Part shown: positions 1-6,123 of the stretch, one piece after another | How the letters are laid out: every line of letters begins with the position of its first letter | Numbering within the stretch: position 1 is the first letter of the stretch | Source: Palsa-739 sp036512155 | GTDB taxonomy: Bacteria > Actinomycetota > Thermoleophilia > Gaiellales > Gaiellaceae | Assembly: GCA_036512155.1 (NCBI GenBank) | Contig: DATCBD010000088.1 | Span: forward strand, 1-13,535 | DNA length: 13,535 nt | Direction: 5' to 3' | Made by a program: the position numbers and the translations under genes | The notes under the pieces: model-generated | What the model saw: only the letters and a program-made list of their open reading frames with translations | The model's database searches: none | Told to the model about the DNA's origin: nothing

Positions 1-182
1 AGGAGCGCGGCGTCCGCCTGATCGTCGTCGGTGCACACGGCTGGGGCCGAGTCGGCCGGGTGATACACGGCAGCGTCTCGGAATACGTCCTACACCACGC
101 CGATGCGCCGGTGCTCGTCGTTGCGGGCGATGCGGAATCGCACACGGACGTCGAGCAGGAGATCGCCGGAGTCGCAGCATGA
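1..182 (+). CDS. Universal stress protein (UspA family), C-terminal end only
   Basis: The reading frame enters from the left edge (first whole codon at 3) and ends at TGA 180-182, giving the last 59 residues. The visible part has IVVGAHGWGRVGRVIHGSVS, which fits the ATP-binding Usp signature G-x2-G-x9-G-S exactly, followed by SEYVLHHADAPVLVV, the usual last helix and strand of the Usp fold. Usp proteins are cytoplasmic nucleotide-binding proteins induced by starvation, hypoxia or other stress; the ATP-binding subtype is indicated here by the glycine pattern. A tail of about 17 acidic residues follows the fold. The stop overlaps the start of the next small gene (ATGA), so the two are probably translationally coupled. 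The N-terminal part and any tandem Usp domain lie outside the window. Confidence 0.9.
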   Translation, partial: ERGVRLIVVGAHGWGRVGRVIHGSVSEYVLHHADAPVLVVAGDAESHTDVEQEIAGVAA

Positions 183-334
183 ACCTCCATGACGCGAATC
201 CGCCGTCGCTTGCGGGCATCTCCGCCTACCTCATGGCGTCGGCTGGGATCGCGAAGAAGCGCCTCACGGTGCGCGGGAAGGCCTGCCTGACATGTCATAA
301 CCCACGCACCCGGTGCACGTGCCGGTGGCTCTGA
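179..334 (+). CDS. Four-cysteine microprotein, 51 aa, unknown function
   Basis: ATG at 179 overlaps the upstream Usp stop as ATGA, and the frame runs to TGA 332-334, seven bases before the flavodoxin start. The N-terminal half (residues 1-25) is neutral and Ala/Ser rich. The C-terminal half is basic and carries C36-x2-C39-x6-C46-x-C48 with H40 next to the second Cys (CLTCHNPRTRCTC). That spacing could bind zinc or an Fe-S cluster or be redox active; I do not recognise a family. Codons are mostly G/C-ending like the neighbours. The position inside a Usp-flavodoxin cluster suggests a stress or redox role, which is inference. It could be a chance frame, but the 4-bp overlap, orientation, spacing and cysteine pattern argue for a gene. 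Confidence 0.6.
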   Translation: MNLHDANPPSLAGISAYLMASAGIAKKRLTVRGKACLTCHNPRTRCTCRWL

Positions 335-341
335 GCGGACG

Positions 342-845
342 ATGACCGACGTCCTCGTCGCCTTCGCCAGCCGGCACGGAGCGACCGAAGAGCTCGCGCG
401 CGCAATCGGCCAGCAGCTGTCGCATTCCGGGCTCTCCGTCGACGTCCGGCCGATGAACGAGGTCGACTCGCTCCAACGCTACTCCGCCTACGTCCTCGGC
501 AGCGCCGTCTACATGGGCGCGTGGATGCCCGCGGCCCGCGAGTTCCTCGAGCGCCACCGCCGGCTCCTCGCCACCAAGCCGACCTGGCTCTTCTCGAGCG
601 GCCCCATCGGCGAGGCCCCGGCCGACGAAACGAAGGCGTTCGACGCGACCGAGGTCGTAACCGCCGTACATGCACGTGACCACCACCTCTTCGGCGGCAA
701 GCTCGACCGCCACTCGCTCAGCCTGCGCGAGCGGCTGCTCACGCGCCTCGTACGCGCGCAGGACGGCGACCACCGCGACTGGGCGATCGCAGCCGCGTGG
801 GCGACCGCGATCTCGCATTCCCTCGCCAGCCGGCACGCCGCCTAA
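342..845 (+). CDS. Flavodoxin domain protein, HemG-like (menaquinone-dependent protoporphyrinogen dehydrogenase family)
   Basis: A 167-residue flavodoxin fold protein that should bind FMN in the cytoplasm. The N-terminal strand and phosphate loop are VLVAFASRHGATEELA (4-19), in which SRHGAT replaces the classic TxTGxT. GSAVYMGAW (53-61) and FSSGPIG (84-90) fit the FMN isoalloxazine loops, and DHHLFGGKLD (113-122) and GDHRDW (142-147) are typical of the HemG/flavodoxin_5-like branch. E. coli HemG oxidises protoporphyrinogen IX using quinones; many actinobacterial relatives are simply small redox flavoproteins of unknown partner, so I give no gene symbol. Length matches the family. The start at 342 follows the microprotein stop by seven bases and has no strong Shine-Dalgarno, so translation may be coupled. 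A short hairpin follows the stop. Confidence 0.85.
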   Translation: MTDVLVAFASRHGATEELARAIGQQLSHSGLSVDVRPMNEVDSLQRYSAYVLGSAVYMGAWMPAAREFLERHRRLLATKPTWLFSSGPIGEAPADETKAFDATEVVTAVHARDHHLFGGKLDRHSLSLRERLLTRLVRAQDGDHRDWAIAAAWATAISHSLASRHAA

Positions 846-848
846 GAC

Positions 849-863
849 TGCGGAGTTTCCGCA
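849..863 (+). terminator. Possible weak terminator after the flavodoxin gene
   Basis: Four bases after the stop codon there is a 6-bp inverted repeat, TGCGGA / TCCGCA with loop GTT, followed a few bases later by a short T run (ATCTTTAG). The stem is short, so termination may be partial. The next gene has its own strong ribosome binding site 89 bases downstream, which fits a transcription unit boundary. Confidence 0.4.
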
Positions 864-937
864 ACGATCTTTAGCGCTGTCCCCGATTGCGCGGCGCCCG
901 TTGCGCCCGACCATCCTGACAACAAGCCACTGCATCG

Positions 938-944
938 AAAGGAG
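938..944 (+). promoter_or_regulatory. Ribosome binding site deciding the start at 952
   Basis: AAAGGAG, seven bases before ATG 952. The same frame stays open upstream through the flavodoxin gene, so this site is what identifies the true start. Confidence 0.8.
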
Positions 945-951
945 TCGGGTG

Positions 952-1620
952 ATGCGCAAGATATTCGAGATCGGAGGATTGGTCGCAGCCGTCGTGCTCG
1001 TCGCGTTCGGCGCGGTCGCGATCGTCATGAGCGTCAACGGCCGCAGCACGGTCGGCTCGGAGCTCAAACAGCAGCAGATCGTCGGCACGTCGGACATGAC
1101 GCCTGCCGGCATCAAGGCCGAGGCGCAGAAGGCGGGGCTGAAGAACATCAGCTTCCCGACCTGCTCGGTCGCGAACAAGGCCGTCACGAGCGGCGCACGC
1201 GCGCGGTGCTTCGCGGAGTACATGCGGATCCACGCGCTCGAGGCCACGGGCGGCTACGTCTACTCGCAGATGGGCATCTACGTCGCCAAGCCAGGAACGC
1301 CGAAGGCGCAGCTCATGGCGGGCGGCGGGACCGACAACACGCAGTTCGCTGCGGTCGATCCCACGACGAAGCAGCCGGTGCAGAACGGCGCCCGCAACGT
1401 GTGGGTGACTGAGACCGCTCTCACCACTGCCCTCGACACCTCTTACCTGGCGAGCCAACTCGCGCTGTTCGGCATCGTCGTCGGCGTCGCGCTGCTCCTC
1501 GCTGGGATCGGCTTCGGAGTCCTCGCCATCGGTGGGGCTCTCCGGACCCCAGAGAAGGCGCTCGGCTTCCTCCACAAGTCGGCGACCGCTCCGAACCGTC
1601 CTGCGGTCCCCGTGGCGTAA
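952..1620 (+). CDS. Two-TM membrane protein with conserved extracytoplasmic region, unknown function
   Basis: A 222-residue protein with a hydrophobic helix near each end (about 8-27 and 168-197) and a hydrophilic central domain of about 140 residues between them, so the centre is probably outside the membrane. The centre contains MTPAGIKAEAQKAGLK (49-64), two cysteines that could form a disulfide (C71 and C86), ARCFAEYMRIHALEATGG (84-101) and WVTETALTTALDTSYLASQ (151-169). I recall this arrangement as a common actinobacterial family often labelled 'aromatic ring-opening dioxygenase LigA' in databases; nothing visible here supports an enzyme of that kind, so the label should not be copied. 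The tail is proline/alanine rich and cytoplasmic. The start is set by AAAGGAG. A strong hairpin closes the gene. Confidence 0.85.
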   Translation: MRKIFEIGGLVAAVVLVAFGAVAIVMSVNGRSTVGSELKQQQIVGTSDMTPAGIKAEAQKAGLKNISFPTCSVANKAVTSGARARCFAEYMRIHALEATGGYVYSQMGIYVAKPGTPKAQLMAGGGTDNTQFAAVDPTTKQPVQNGARNVWVTETALTTALDTSYLASQLALFGIVVGVALLLAGIGFGVLAIGGALRTPEKALGFLHKSATAPNRPAVPVA

Positions 1621-1644
1621 CGCGCCCGACTCCACCGCGGGAAG

Positions 1645-1672
1645 CGAGGGGCCGCCGCGAGGCGGCCCCTCG
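1645..1672 (+). terminator. Strong GCGA-tetraloop hairpin terminator
   Basis: A perfect 12-bp stem, CGAGGGGCCGCC / GGCGGCCCCTCG, closed by the stable GNRA tetraloop GCGA, 24 bases after the two-TM protein stop. There is no clear T tract, as is usual in GC-rich actinobacteria, so it may also act as an mRNA end stabiliser. A second hairpin with the same loop lies at 6857-6874. Confidence 0.7.
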
Positions 1673-1938
1673 TCATGTCTGCTCAATGAGCCCGTTCGCG
1701 AGCGCCTACTGCACGAGCTCGGCTCGGGACTACAGTCCGAGCGTATGCATGATGTGCGCACGGTGGTGCCGCGAGCCCGCTTCCTGAAAGGCTTGCGGCC
1801 AGTGTCCCCGGCCGGAATCTAACCAGCGCAGACGGATTCGCGCTCGCGTCGGGTGCCCAGATCGTCGCAGGGTTGGGAGGTGGCGCACTGCCTTCGAAAG
1901 CGACCTTGGCAGGGCGCGGCCGGCTGGGAGGGAGTGGC
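1673..1938. other. Non-coding stretch with decayed tRNA T-arm-like sequence
   Basis: No convincing gene in the 318 bases between the genes ending at 1620 and 1939. A TACAGT box (1731-1736) lies eight bases before an ATG (1745), but that frame stops after 25 codons (TAA 1820-1822). Read on the minus strand, about 1807-1832, the sequence GCTGG-TTAGATT-CCGGC folds like a tRNA T-arm (5-bp stem with one G-T pair, 7-base loop), but the universally conserved loop C is A. No matching acceptor 5' strand or anticodon arm is visible, so this is not a functional tRNA. Confidence 0.35.
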
Positions 1939-2193
1939 TTAGTCGCTGGTCGAGAGCTCTAGCAGTGCGAGCGAGAGCTTCTGCACTTCGAACGCGATTT
2001 CCCGCACGGCATTGTTAAGGCATTCGGTGCGCACCGCGAGTTCGTGGGTCGCGAGCGACGTAGGCGTTGTAGACAACAGCGGGTGCCCCCATTCAAGTGG
2101 CGTGTCGCCGGCGTGGAGAAGTTCGTCGACTCGCTCTGTTAGCCGAGCCTCACGGACTGGGAGAAGGACGGTCTCGTCAATCAGGGTTGCCAT
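1939..2193 (-). CDS. Small hypothetical protein, 84 aa
   Basis: Minus-strand frame from ATG 2193 to TAA at 1939-1941. The start is chosen because AAAGGAG lies nine bases upstream; an ATG at 2244 would add 17 residues but has no such site. The protein is soluble, without signal peptide or TM segment, and has a helical look: an N-terminal charged segment with LPVREARLTERVDELLHAG (10-28), a proline/threonine-rich middle, and a C-terminal leucine-rich helix (about 52-82) that could mediate dimerisation. I recognise no family. It sits alone between the non-coding stretch and a group of doubtful small ORFs on the same strand, in a visibly less GC-rich part of the window. No function can be assigned. 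Confidence 0.6.
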   Translation of the reverse strand: MATLIDETVLLPVREARLTERVDELLHAGDTPLEWGHPLLSTTPTSLATHELAVRTECLNNAVREIAFEVQKLSLALLELSTSD

Positions 2194-2202
2194 GTCGATC
2201 AT

Positions 2203-2210
2203 CTCCTTTC
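2203..2210 (-). promoter_or_regulatory. Ribosome binding site for the 84-aa gene
   Basis: Minus-strand GAAAGGAG, nine bases upstream of ATG 2193. It supports the shorter of two possible starts. Confidence 0.65.
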
Positions 2211-2283
2211 GCGCAAGCGTGTCGGAAGTGACGACGTTCCGCATCGGGACAAACCCTCATCGGGTGACGACCATGAGTCTCGT

Positions 2284-2502
2284 TCAGACAGCACTTTCGA
2301 TCACGTCGGCACCAGCGAGGAGGCCCATCGAGCCGGGATCGAGCGAGTCGTCCAGGCAGGCGCGCAGCCCGTGACCTGGGTCGCCCTCGCCGTCGAGCTC
2401 CAACGCGACTAGGCCCGCGAGGAAACAGTCGCCGACGTCATCGAGATTGTGCTCATTGAACGACTCCTCAAGGCATGACCGCGGCCGCAATCGCCTGTCC
2501 AA
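2284..2502 (-). CDS. Doubtful small acidic ORF, up to 72 aa, possibly a gene remnant
   Basis: A minus-strand frame ending at TGA 2284-2286 whose first 18 residues are arginine-rich and unconvincing, but whose remainder looks protein-like and acidic: NEHNLDDVGDCFLAGLVALE, then LRACLDDSLDPGSMGLLAGADVIESA. G/C at third positions is roughly four in five, lower than the neighbouring firm genes but well above chance for the other frames. No good start is visible (TTG at 2502 overlaps the preceding ORF; a TTGAGGAG box lies within the frame). It may be the second half of a gene whose first half is the frame ending at 2468, separated by a frameshift. No family recognised. Confidence 0.3.
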   Translation of the reverse strand: MDRRLRPRSCLEESFNEHNLDDVGDCFLAGLVALELDGEGDPGHGLRACLDDSLDPGSMGLLAGADVIESAV

Positions 2503-2581
2503 AGGCGCCCATGTCTTGCCCGGACGCTCGTCCCTGGGAGAGCATCGTCACGACGGACAGGCACCAAATCTCGGCCTCCAT
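2468..2581 (-). CDS. Doubtful small ORF, 37 aa (63 aa from an upstream GTG)
   Basis: Minus strand, ATG 2581 to TGA 2468-2470. The peptide begins MEAEIWCLSVVTMLSQGRAS and ends in GAFGQAIAAAV, which reads as two amphipathic helices. A GTG at 2659 would add 26 residues and overlap the preceding ORF by 23 bases, but the added part is very arginine-rich, as out-of-frame GC-rich DNA tends to be. No ribosome binding site precedes ATG 2581. The next frame continues in a protein-like way just after this stop, so a frameshifted or decayed single gene is possible. No family recognised. Confidence 0.25.
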   Translation of the reverse strand: MEAEIWCLSVVTMLSQGRASGQDMGAFGQAIAAAVMP

Positions 2582-2636
2582 GGAATCGAGCCGGCGGCGG
2601 CGAGGAGGTACTTGCCACGCGTGCCTGAGGCGCGAC

Positions 2637-2834
2637 TCAGCCTCGCGGGCGGAGCTCACCGTGCCAATCGGCGACAGGCCGAATGACCGCGTAGTCCGTC
2701 GTGAGCGCCCACTCGACGAAGCGCATCTCGTAGCGATCGGGAACCTCATCCCAGGGGTGCCAGGAGGAGAGCGGGCACACGAGTAGCTCACTGTCGTTAA
2801 CGCCGTCCGGCCATCGCCGACACGATGAACGCAC
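2637..2834 (-). CDS. Small hypothetical protein, 65 aa
   Basis: Minus-strand frame from GTG 2834 to TGA 2637-2639. From residue 12 the sequence is distinctly protein-like: VNDSELLVCPLSSWHPWDEV, then EMRFVEWALTTDYAVIRPVADWHGELR, with four tryptophans and balanced charge. The first 11 residues are less convincing and no Shine-Dalgarno was found, so the start is uncertain. The start overlaps by ten bases that of a plus-strand ORF at 2825. Two further small frames lie downstream on the same strand, so this could head a short operon of small proteins, or the whole set could be debris of larger genes. No family recognised. Confidence 0.4.
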   Translation of the reverse strand: MRSSCRRWPDGVNDSELLVCPLSSWHPWDEVPDRYEMRFVEWALTTDYAVIRPVADWHGELRPRG

Positions 2835-2980
2835 CCGGGACGACCGAGTCGTACTTCAGCGTCGCCGGCCGACCCAAGTTCCTGGTCTGGCTCGGCCACT
2901 ACCTCCTCGACCGTCCACTCGCGGCGTTCCTCGCAGCAGCGCGGCAGCCGGGCATCACACGAATCGTCTCGCAGCCCTAG
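2825..2980 (+). CDS. Small hypothetical protein, 51 aa
   Basis: ATG 2825 to TAG 2978-2980. About 84% of codons end in G or C, as in the firm genes. The peptide has an aromatic and hydrophobic core (SYFSVAGRPKFLVWLGHYLL) followed by an alanine-rich helix and a short basic tail. It is not clearly a TM segment. No ribosome binding site or leaderless -10 was found before the start, and the start overlaps that of the minus-strand ORF at 2834, so only one of the two may be real. It ends 48 bases before the envelope operon. No family recognised. Confidence 0.4.
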   Translation: MNAPGTTESYFSVAGRPKFLVWLGHYLLDRPLAAFLAAARQPGITRIVSQP

Positions 2981-3009
2981 CGATCTCACAGGTTTCTCCC
3001 AGCCCGGCG

Positions 3010-3026
3010 TGTCACCCTCCGTGACA
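3010..3026. promoter_or_regulatory. Perfect dyad TGTCAC-N5-GTGACA, candidate operator
   Basis: A 6+6 bp inverted repeat with 5-bp spacer ends two bases before ATG 3029. Its length and position suit an operator for a dimeric repressor controlling the two-gene envelope operon. The same repeat could instead form a weak mRNA hairpin over the translation start. No regulator gene is next to it. Confidence 0.4.
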
Positions 3027-3028
3027 AC

Positions 3029-4261
3029 ATGCCAACCGAGCGGGAAGGCGGCAGGCCCGCGCGCGCTCTCGTCCTCGACGACGAGAGCGTTTCCGAACGC
3101 CCCCGCCGTGAGCGGAGGAGAACGTCGATCGCTCGCCGCCGCCGGCGCAGATGGCCCTGGGTGCTCGCCGCGGTGCTGATCCTGCTCTCGCCGATGTTTT
3201 ACTCGTACACCGCGACGATGCTGCAGCCGTCGAGCCTTCCGCTCGGCGTCCGCAGCGTCGAGTGGCTCCGGACACACCACATGAACTGGTTCGTCGACGA
3301 GGCGGAAAGCGTCTACTACGGACTGAAAGCGCCGAAGAAGGGCGGCCCACAGCTCGTAGCGCTGCCTCCCGTTGGGCTCGCTGCCCCCCGCCTCCACCGT
3401 ATGACCGGCCGCGCTGCCTGGCCACCGCCGATCAAACCGGTCTTCCAGCATCCGCTGCGCGGCGAAGGCTTGTGGAGGCGTACCGGTCCGCCGATCGACG
3501 GCCGTCCGCCGGTCCTCGTGACGACGTTCCGCACCGAGCTCGACTATCCCCGCATCGTCGCCTACGTCGCCTGGTTCGACCGCACCCGGACGGCGCTCGC
3601 CTGGTATCCGGGCCGATACGAGCCGCCCAACGCGCCCGTGCGTGGCCCGTTCTCCATCCCCTACGACCAGCGCTGGCGACTGCTCGCAACCTTCAACGGC
3701 GGCTTCACGTACATCGACGGCCACAACGGATCCTCCGTCAACGGCCACACGAACGAGCCGCTCGGGAACGGCCTCGCCACGCTGGTTGGCTACCGCGACG
3801 GACGCGTCGACATCCTGCGTTGGAACGGAGGCCCGAACGCACCCGCGAGCTACGCGTGGGCACGCCAGAGCCTCCCGCCGATCGTCTGGAGCGGCAGGTT
3901 GAACCCGGCGCTGAACAACAGCTCGGAATGGGGCTTCACGCTCGGGAACGCCGTCCGAGTGTGGAGGACGGGCGTCGGCATCGATCGACGAGGGAACCTC
4001 ATCTACGCGGCTGCAAACGACCAGACCGTGATCACCCTCGCGCGCATCCTGCAACGCGCAGGAGCAGTGCGCGCAATGCAGTTCGACATCAACCCGGAGT
4101 GGCCGACGCTCATCTCGTATGCCCACCACCACGGGCTCGTGGCGACCGAGGTCGTGCCGAATCCGATGCAGCCGCCGACGCGCTACCTCGTTCCGGACGA
4201 CAGAGACTTCGTCGCCGTCTACCGACGGCTACGCGGTCCGATCAACGTCCCGTTCAAATGA
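3029..4261 (+). CDS. Membrane-anchored phosphodiester glycosidase family protein (NAGPA domain)
   Basis: A 410-residue type II membrane protein: a charged N-terminal tail with a run of arginines (35-41), a TM helix at about 43-62, then an extracytoplasmic domain. That domain matches the NAGPA (phosphodiester glycosidase) family in layout: VLVTTFRTELDYPRIVAYVAW (162-182, first strands), TFNGGFTYIDGHNGSSVNG (221-239, corresponding to the family's NGGF motif), GLATLVGYRDGRVDILRW (248-265), GVGIDRRGNLIYAAAN (315-330), and TLARILQRAGAVRAMQFDIN (336-355), where the family usually has LDGGGS. The family prototype removes GlcNAc from GlcNAc-phosphodiesters; bacterial relatives are thought to act on surface glycopolymers. 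The altered final motif (MQFDINPEW) suggests a distinct actinobacterial subgroup. A membrane glycoprotein-type gene follows 37 bases downstream, so an envelope role is likely. The precise substrate is unknown. Confidence 0.8.
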   Translation: MPTEREGGRPARALVLDDESVSERPRRERRRTSIARRRRRRWPWVLAAVLILLSPMFYSYTATMLQPSSLPLGVRSVEWLRTHHMNWFVDEAESVYYGLKAPKKGGPQLVALPPVGLAAPRLHRMTGRAAWPPPIKPVFQHPLRGEGLWRRTGPPIDGRPPVLVTTFRTELDYPRIVAYVAWFDRTRTALAWYPGRYEPPNAPVRGPFSIPYDQRWRLLATFNGGFTYIDGHNGSSVNGHTNEPLGNGLATLVGYRDGRVDILRWNGGPNAPASYAWARQSLPPIVWSGRLNPALNNSSEWGFTLGNAVRVWRTGVGIDRRGNLIYAAANDQTVITLARILQRAGAVRAMQFDINPEWPTLISYAHHHGLVATEVVPNPMQPPTRYLVPDDRDFVAVYRRLRGPINVPFK

Positions 4262-4298
4262 CGCCGCCACCGCGATCTTCGACACGCTCCGGGCGGAC

Positions 4299-5981
4299 AT
4301 GACCGCGTTCCCTTTGCCGGTGCGCCGGTTCGGCTTGTCCCGGCGGGAGGCCGCGCTCGCCGGGCTCGTCGCCCTCGTGATCGCCGCAGCGATCCTCCGC
4401 TTCGGTCCCCCGCCGGGGGATGCGCCCGCACACCTGTACCGCACCCTGCTCGTCCAGCGCGGCGACTTCGTCTGGGACAACCTCTGGTTCGAGGGCGTCT
4501 ACCCGCTCGCCGACTACAGCGTCCTCTACTACCTGCCGGCGGCCGTTGTCGGCAACCTCGCGCTCGTGCTCGTCTCCGCTGCGCTCTCGGCGTGGCTTTT
4601 TGCGCGCATCCTCCTCGAGCGCTGGGGGGGGCAGGCGAAGTGGCCTGCGCGCATCGCGGGCGTTCTCTGTGCAGCGCCGGCGTTCACCGGCCTCTTCGCG
4701 TACTCGCTCGGGCTCGTCACCATGCTCGGAGCGATCCGGTCGCTGCAGCGCGGGCGCGTCGGGGCATACGGCGTGCTCGCCGCGCTGACGCTCGGCTTCA
4801 GCCCGCTCGCGTTCCTCTTCCTGCTGCTCCTGCTAGCGGCGTCGTTCTGCGCGCACCCGCGGCTCAACAGCCGCAACCTCGTAATCGGGACGATCGCGGT
4901 CGGGCTCGCCGGGATCGAGGCCTACCTGTTGAAGCTCTTCCCGTCTCCCGGCGTCTACCCGTTCAACCACTACGACTTCGCGAGCCTGCTCGCGCTCTGC
5001 CTGGGCGGCGCTCTGCTCGCGCGGCGCGCGCCCGGCGGGCGCGTGATCGTCGCTTTTTTCCTGCTCTGGGCCGCCGCCGCGATCCTCGCCTTCTCGACGG
5101 TCTCACCGATCGGCGACAACGTCACGCGCCTGCGCTCACTCGTGCTGCCGCTGATGCTGCTAACCGGAATCCTCACGCGCTTCCGCCCGCGCTGGCTCGC
5201 CGTGCTCGCGATCTCCGGAGCGTTGGGCTATAACCTCGTGCCCTATTTCATGCTGATCCCGTACCGGCTCGACACGCGTCCGCAGCACCGCGCCTTCTGG
5301 CAGCCCGCGCTCACCTTCCTCGATCGGAACGAGGCGCCGAACTACCGCGTCGAAGTGGTCGAAACGGCCGGGAACTGGGAGTCGTACTGGTTCCCGCGCG
5401 ACGGCTTCCCGCTCGTGCGTGGGTGGTACCGCCAACTCGACCTCGCGCGCAACCCGGTGCTCTTCAAGTCGAGCTCGACGGGCGCCGCCTACGTCGCATG
5501 GTTGCGCAGCGTCGGCGTGCGCTACGTCGTCGTCCCACACACGACGCTCGACCCACGGGTCGGCACAAGCGAGCTGCGCCTCGTCGAGCACGCCGGCCCG
5601 CAGCTGCGGCCCGTGCTCGCCTCCCCGACGCTCACCGTGTATGAGGTCCGGAATGCGACGCCGATCCTCACGGGCCCCAGCCCGGCGCGCCTGACCACCC
5701 TCGGAGCGTCGACGATCGCCGGCTCCGTCGCGACGGCGGGCTCGTACCGCCTGCGCGTCCAGCCCACCCCGTACCTGCAGGTGCGCGCGGGGGACGTCTG
5801 CGTCAAGCCCGCGCCAGGCGGAGAGTCGACCCTCGTCGCGCGCACCGCGGGCAGGTTCGAGCTCACGGTGCCTGAGAATCCCCTAGACCTGATCGACGAG
5901 TCCGCGCTCGCGACCTGCGCTCACAAGACGCCACGGTCGCCTGGCACACGCACAGCGCCGACTCCGACGGCATCCAGCTAA
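4299..5981 (+). CDS. Polytopic membrane protein, GT-C / PTPS-related-like, 560 aa
   Basis: Nine or ten predicted TM helices (roughly 18-36, 77-105, 115-145, 155-183, 193-212, 226-241, 248-267, 276-294, 298-320) followed by a soluble C-terminal domain of about 235 residues, probably outside. The first extracytoplasmic loop holds PPPGDAPAHLYRTLLVQRGD (37-56) with D41 and H45, then the aromatic stretch NLWFEGVYPLADYSVLYYLP. That acidic/His loop after TM1 is typical of GT-C glycosyltransferases and of the '6-pyruvoyl-tetrahydropterin synthase-related' membrane family, which use lipid-linked sugars. The C-terminal part has a periplasmic-like region with WLRSVGVRYVVVPH (401-414), often seen in that family. 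The start at 4299 was chosen because the upstream frame lies inside the preceding gene; no good Shine-Dalgarno. Co-transcription with the glycosidase gene (37-base gap) suggests joint work on a surface polysaccharide or glycolipid. Not proven to be an enzyme. Confidence 0.7.
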   Translation: MTAFPLPVRRFGLSRREAALAGLVALVIAAAILRFGPPPGDAPAHLYRTLLVQRGDFVWDNLWFEGVYPLADYSVLYYLPAAVVGNLALVLVSAALSAWLFARILLERWGGQAKWPARIAGVLCAAPAFTGLFAYSLGLVTMLGAIRSLQRGRVGAYGVLAALTLGFSPLAFLFLLLLLAASFCAHPRLNSRNLVIGTIAVGLAGIEAYLLKLFPSPGVYPFNHYDFASLLALCLGGALLARRAPGGRVIVAFFLLWAAAAILAFSTVSPIGDNVTRLRSLVLPLMLLTGILTRFRPRWLAVLAISGALGYNLVPYFMLIPYRLDTRPQHRAFWQPALTFLDRNEAPNYRVEVVETAGNWESYWFPRDGFPLVRGWYRQLDLARNPVLFKSSSTGAAYVAWLRSVGVRYVVVPHTTLDPRVGTSELRLVEHAGPQLRPVLASPTLTVYEVRNATPILTGPSPARLTTLGASTIAGSVATAGSYRLRVQPTPYLQVRAGDVCVKPAPGGESTLVARTAGRFELTVPENPLDLIDESALATCAHKTPRSPGTRTAPTPTASS

Positions 5982-6032
5982 CAATCGCCGTCGAGTAGCA
6001 CGAGGCTCCTGTGCGCGAGCGTTCGGGAATGT

Positions 6033-6051
6033 CACCCGAGCTACTCGGGTG
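6033..6051 (+). terminator. Hairpin after the envelope operon
   Basis: CACCCGAG / CTCGGGTG, a perfect 8-bp stem with a 3-base loop, 52 bases after the membrane protein stop. No T tract. It also argues against translation of the next gene starting from GTG 6049, which would fall inside the stem. Confidence 0.55.
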
Positions 6052-6123
6052 GTGCACTCAAGCGGATGCGAGACCTTGCGCGTGTGCCGCTGCGTCCGGC
6101 GGATTGCGAAGCCGAGCCTTCGG

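Noticed and set aside
1745..1822. 25-codon frame after a TACAGT box
   Set aside because: Too short, no conserved look, and its end reads antisense through the tRNA-like relic (SPAGI).
1807..1832. Functional tRNA on the minus strand
   Set aside because: The T-loop C is replaced, and neither an acceptor 5' strand nor an anticodon arm of proper spacing could be found.
2468..4132. Long open minus-strand frame (554 codons) across the glycosidase gene
   Set aside because: It is a shadow frame: arginine-rich and low in conserved pattern over the glycosidase region, whose plus-strand frame shows clear family motifs.
6049..6123. Longer start (GTG 6049) for the secreted protein
   Set aside because: It falls within the stem of a terminator-like hairpin and places 25 extra residues before the signal peptide.
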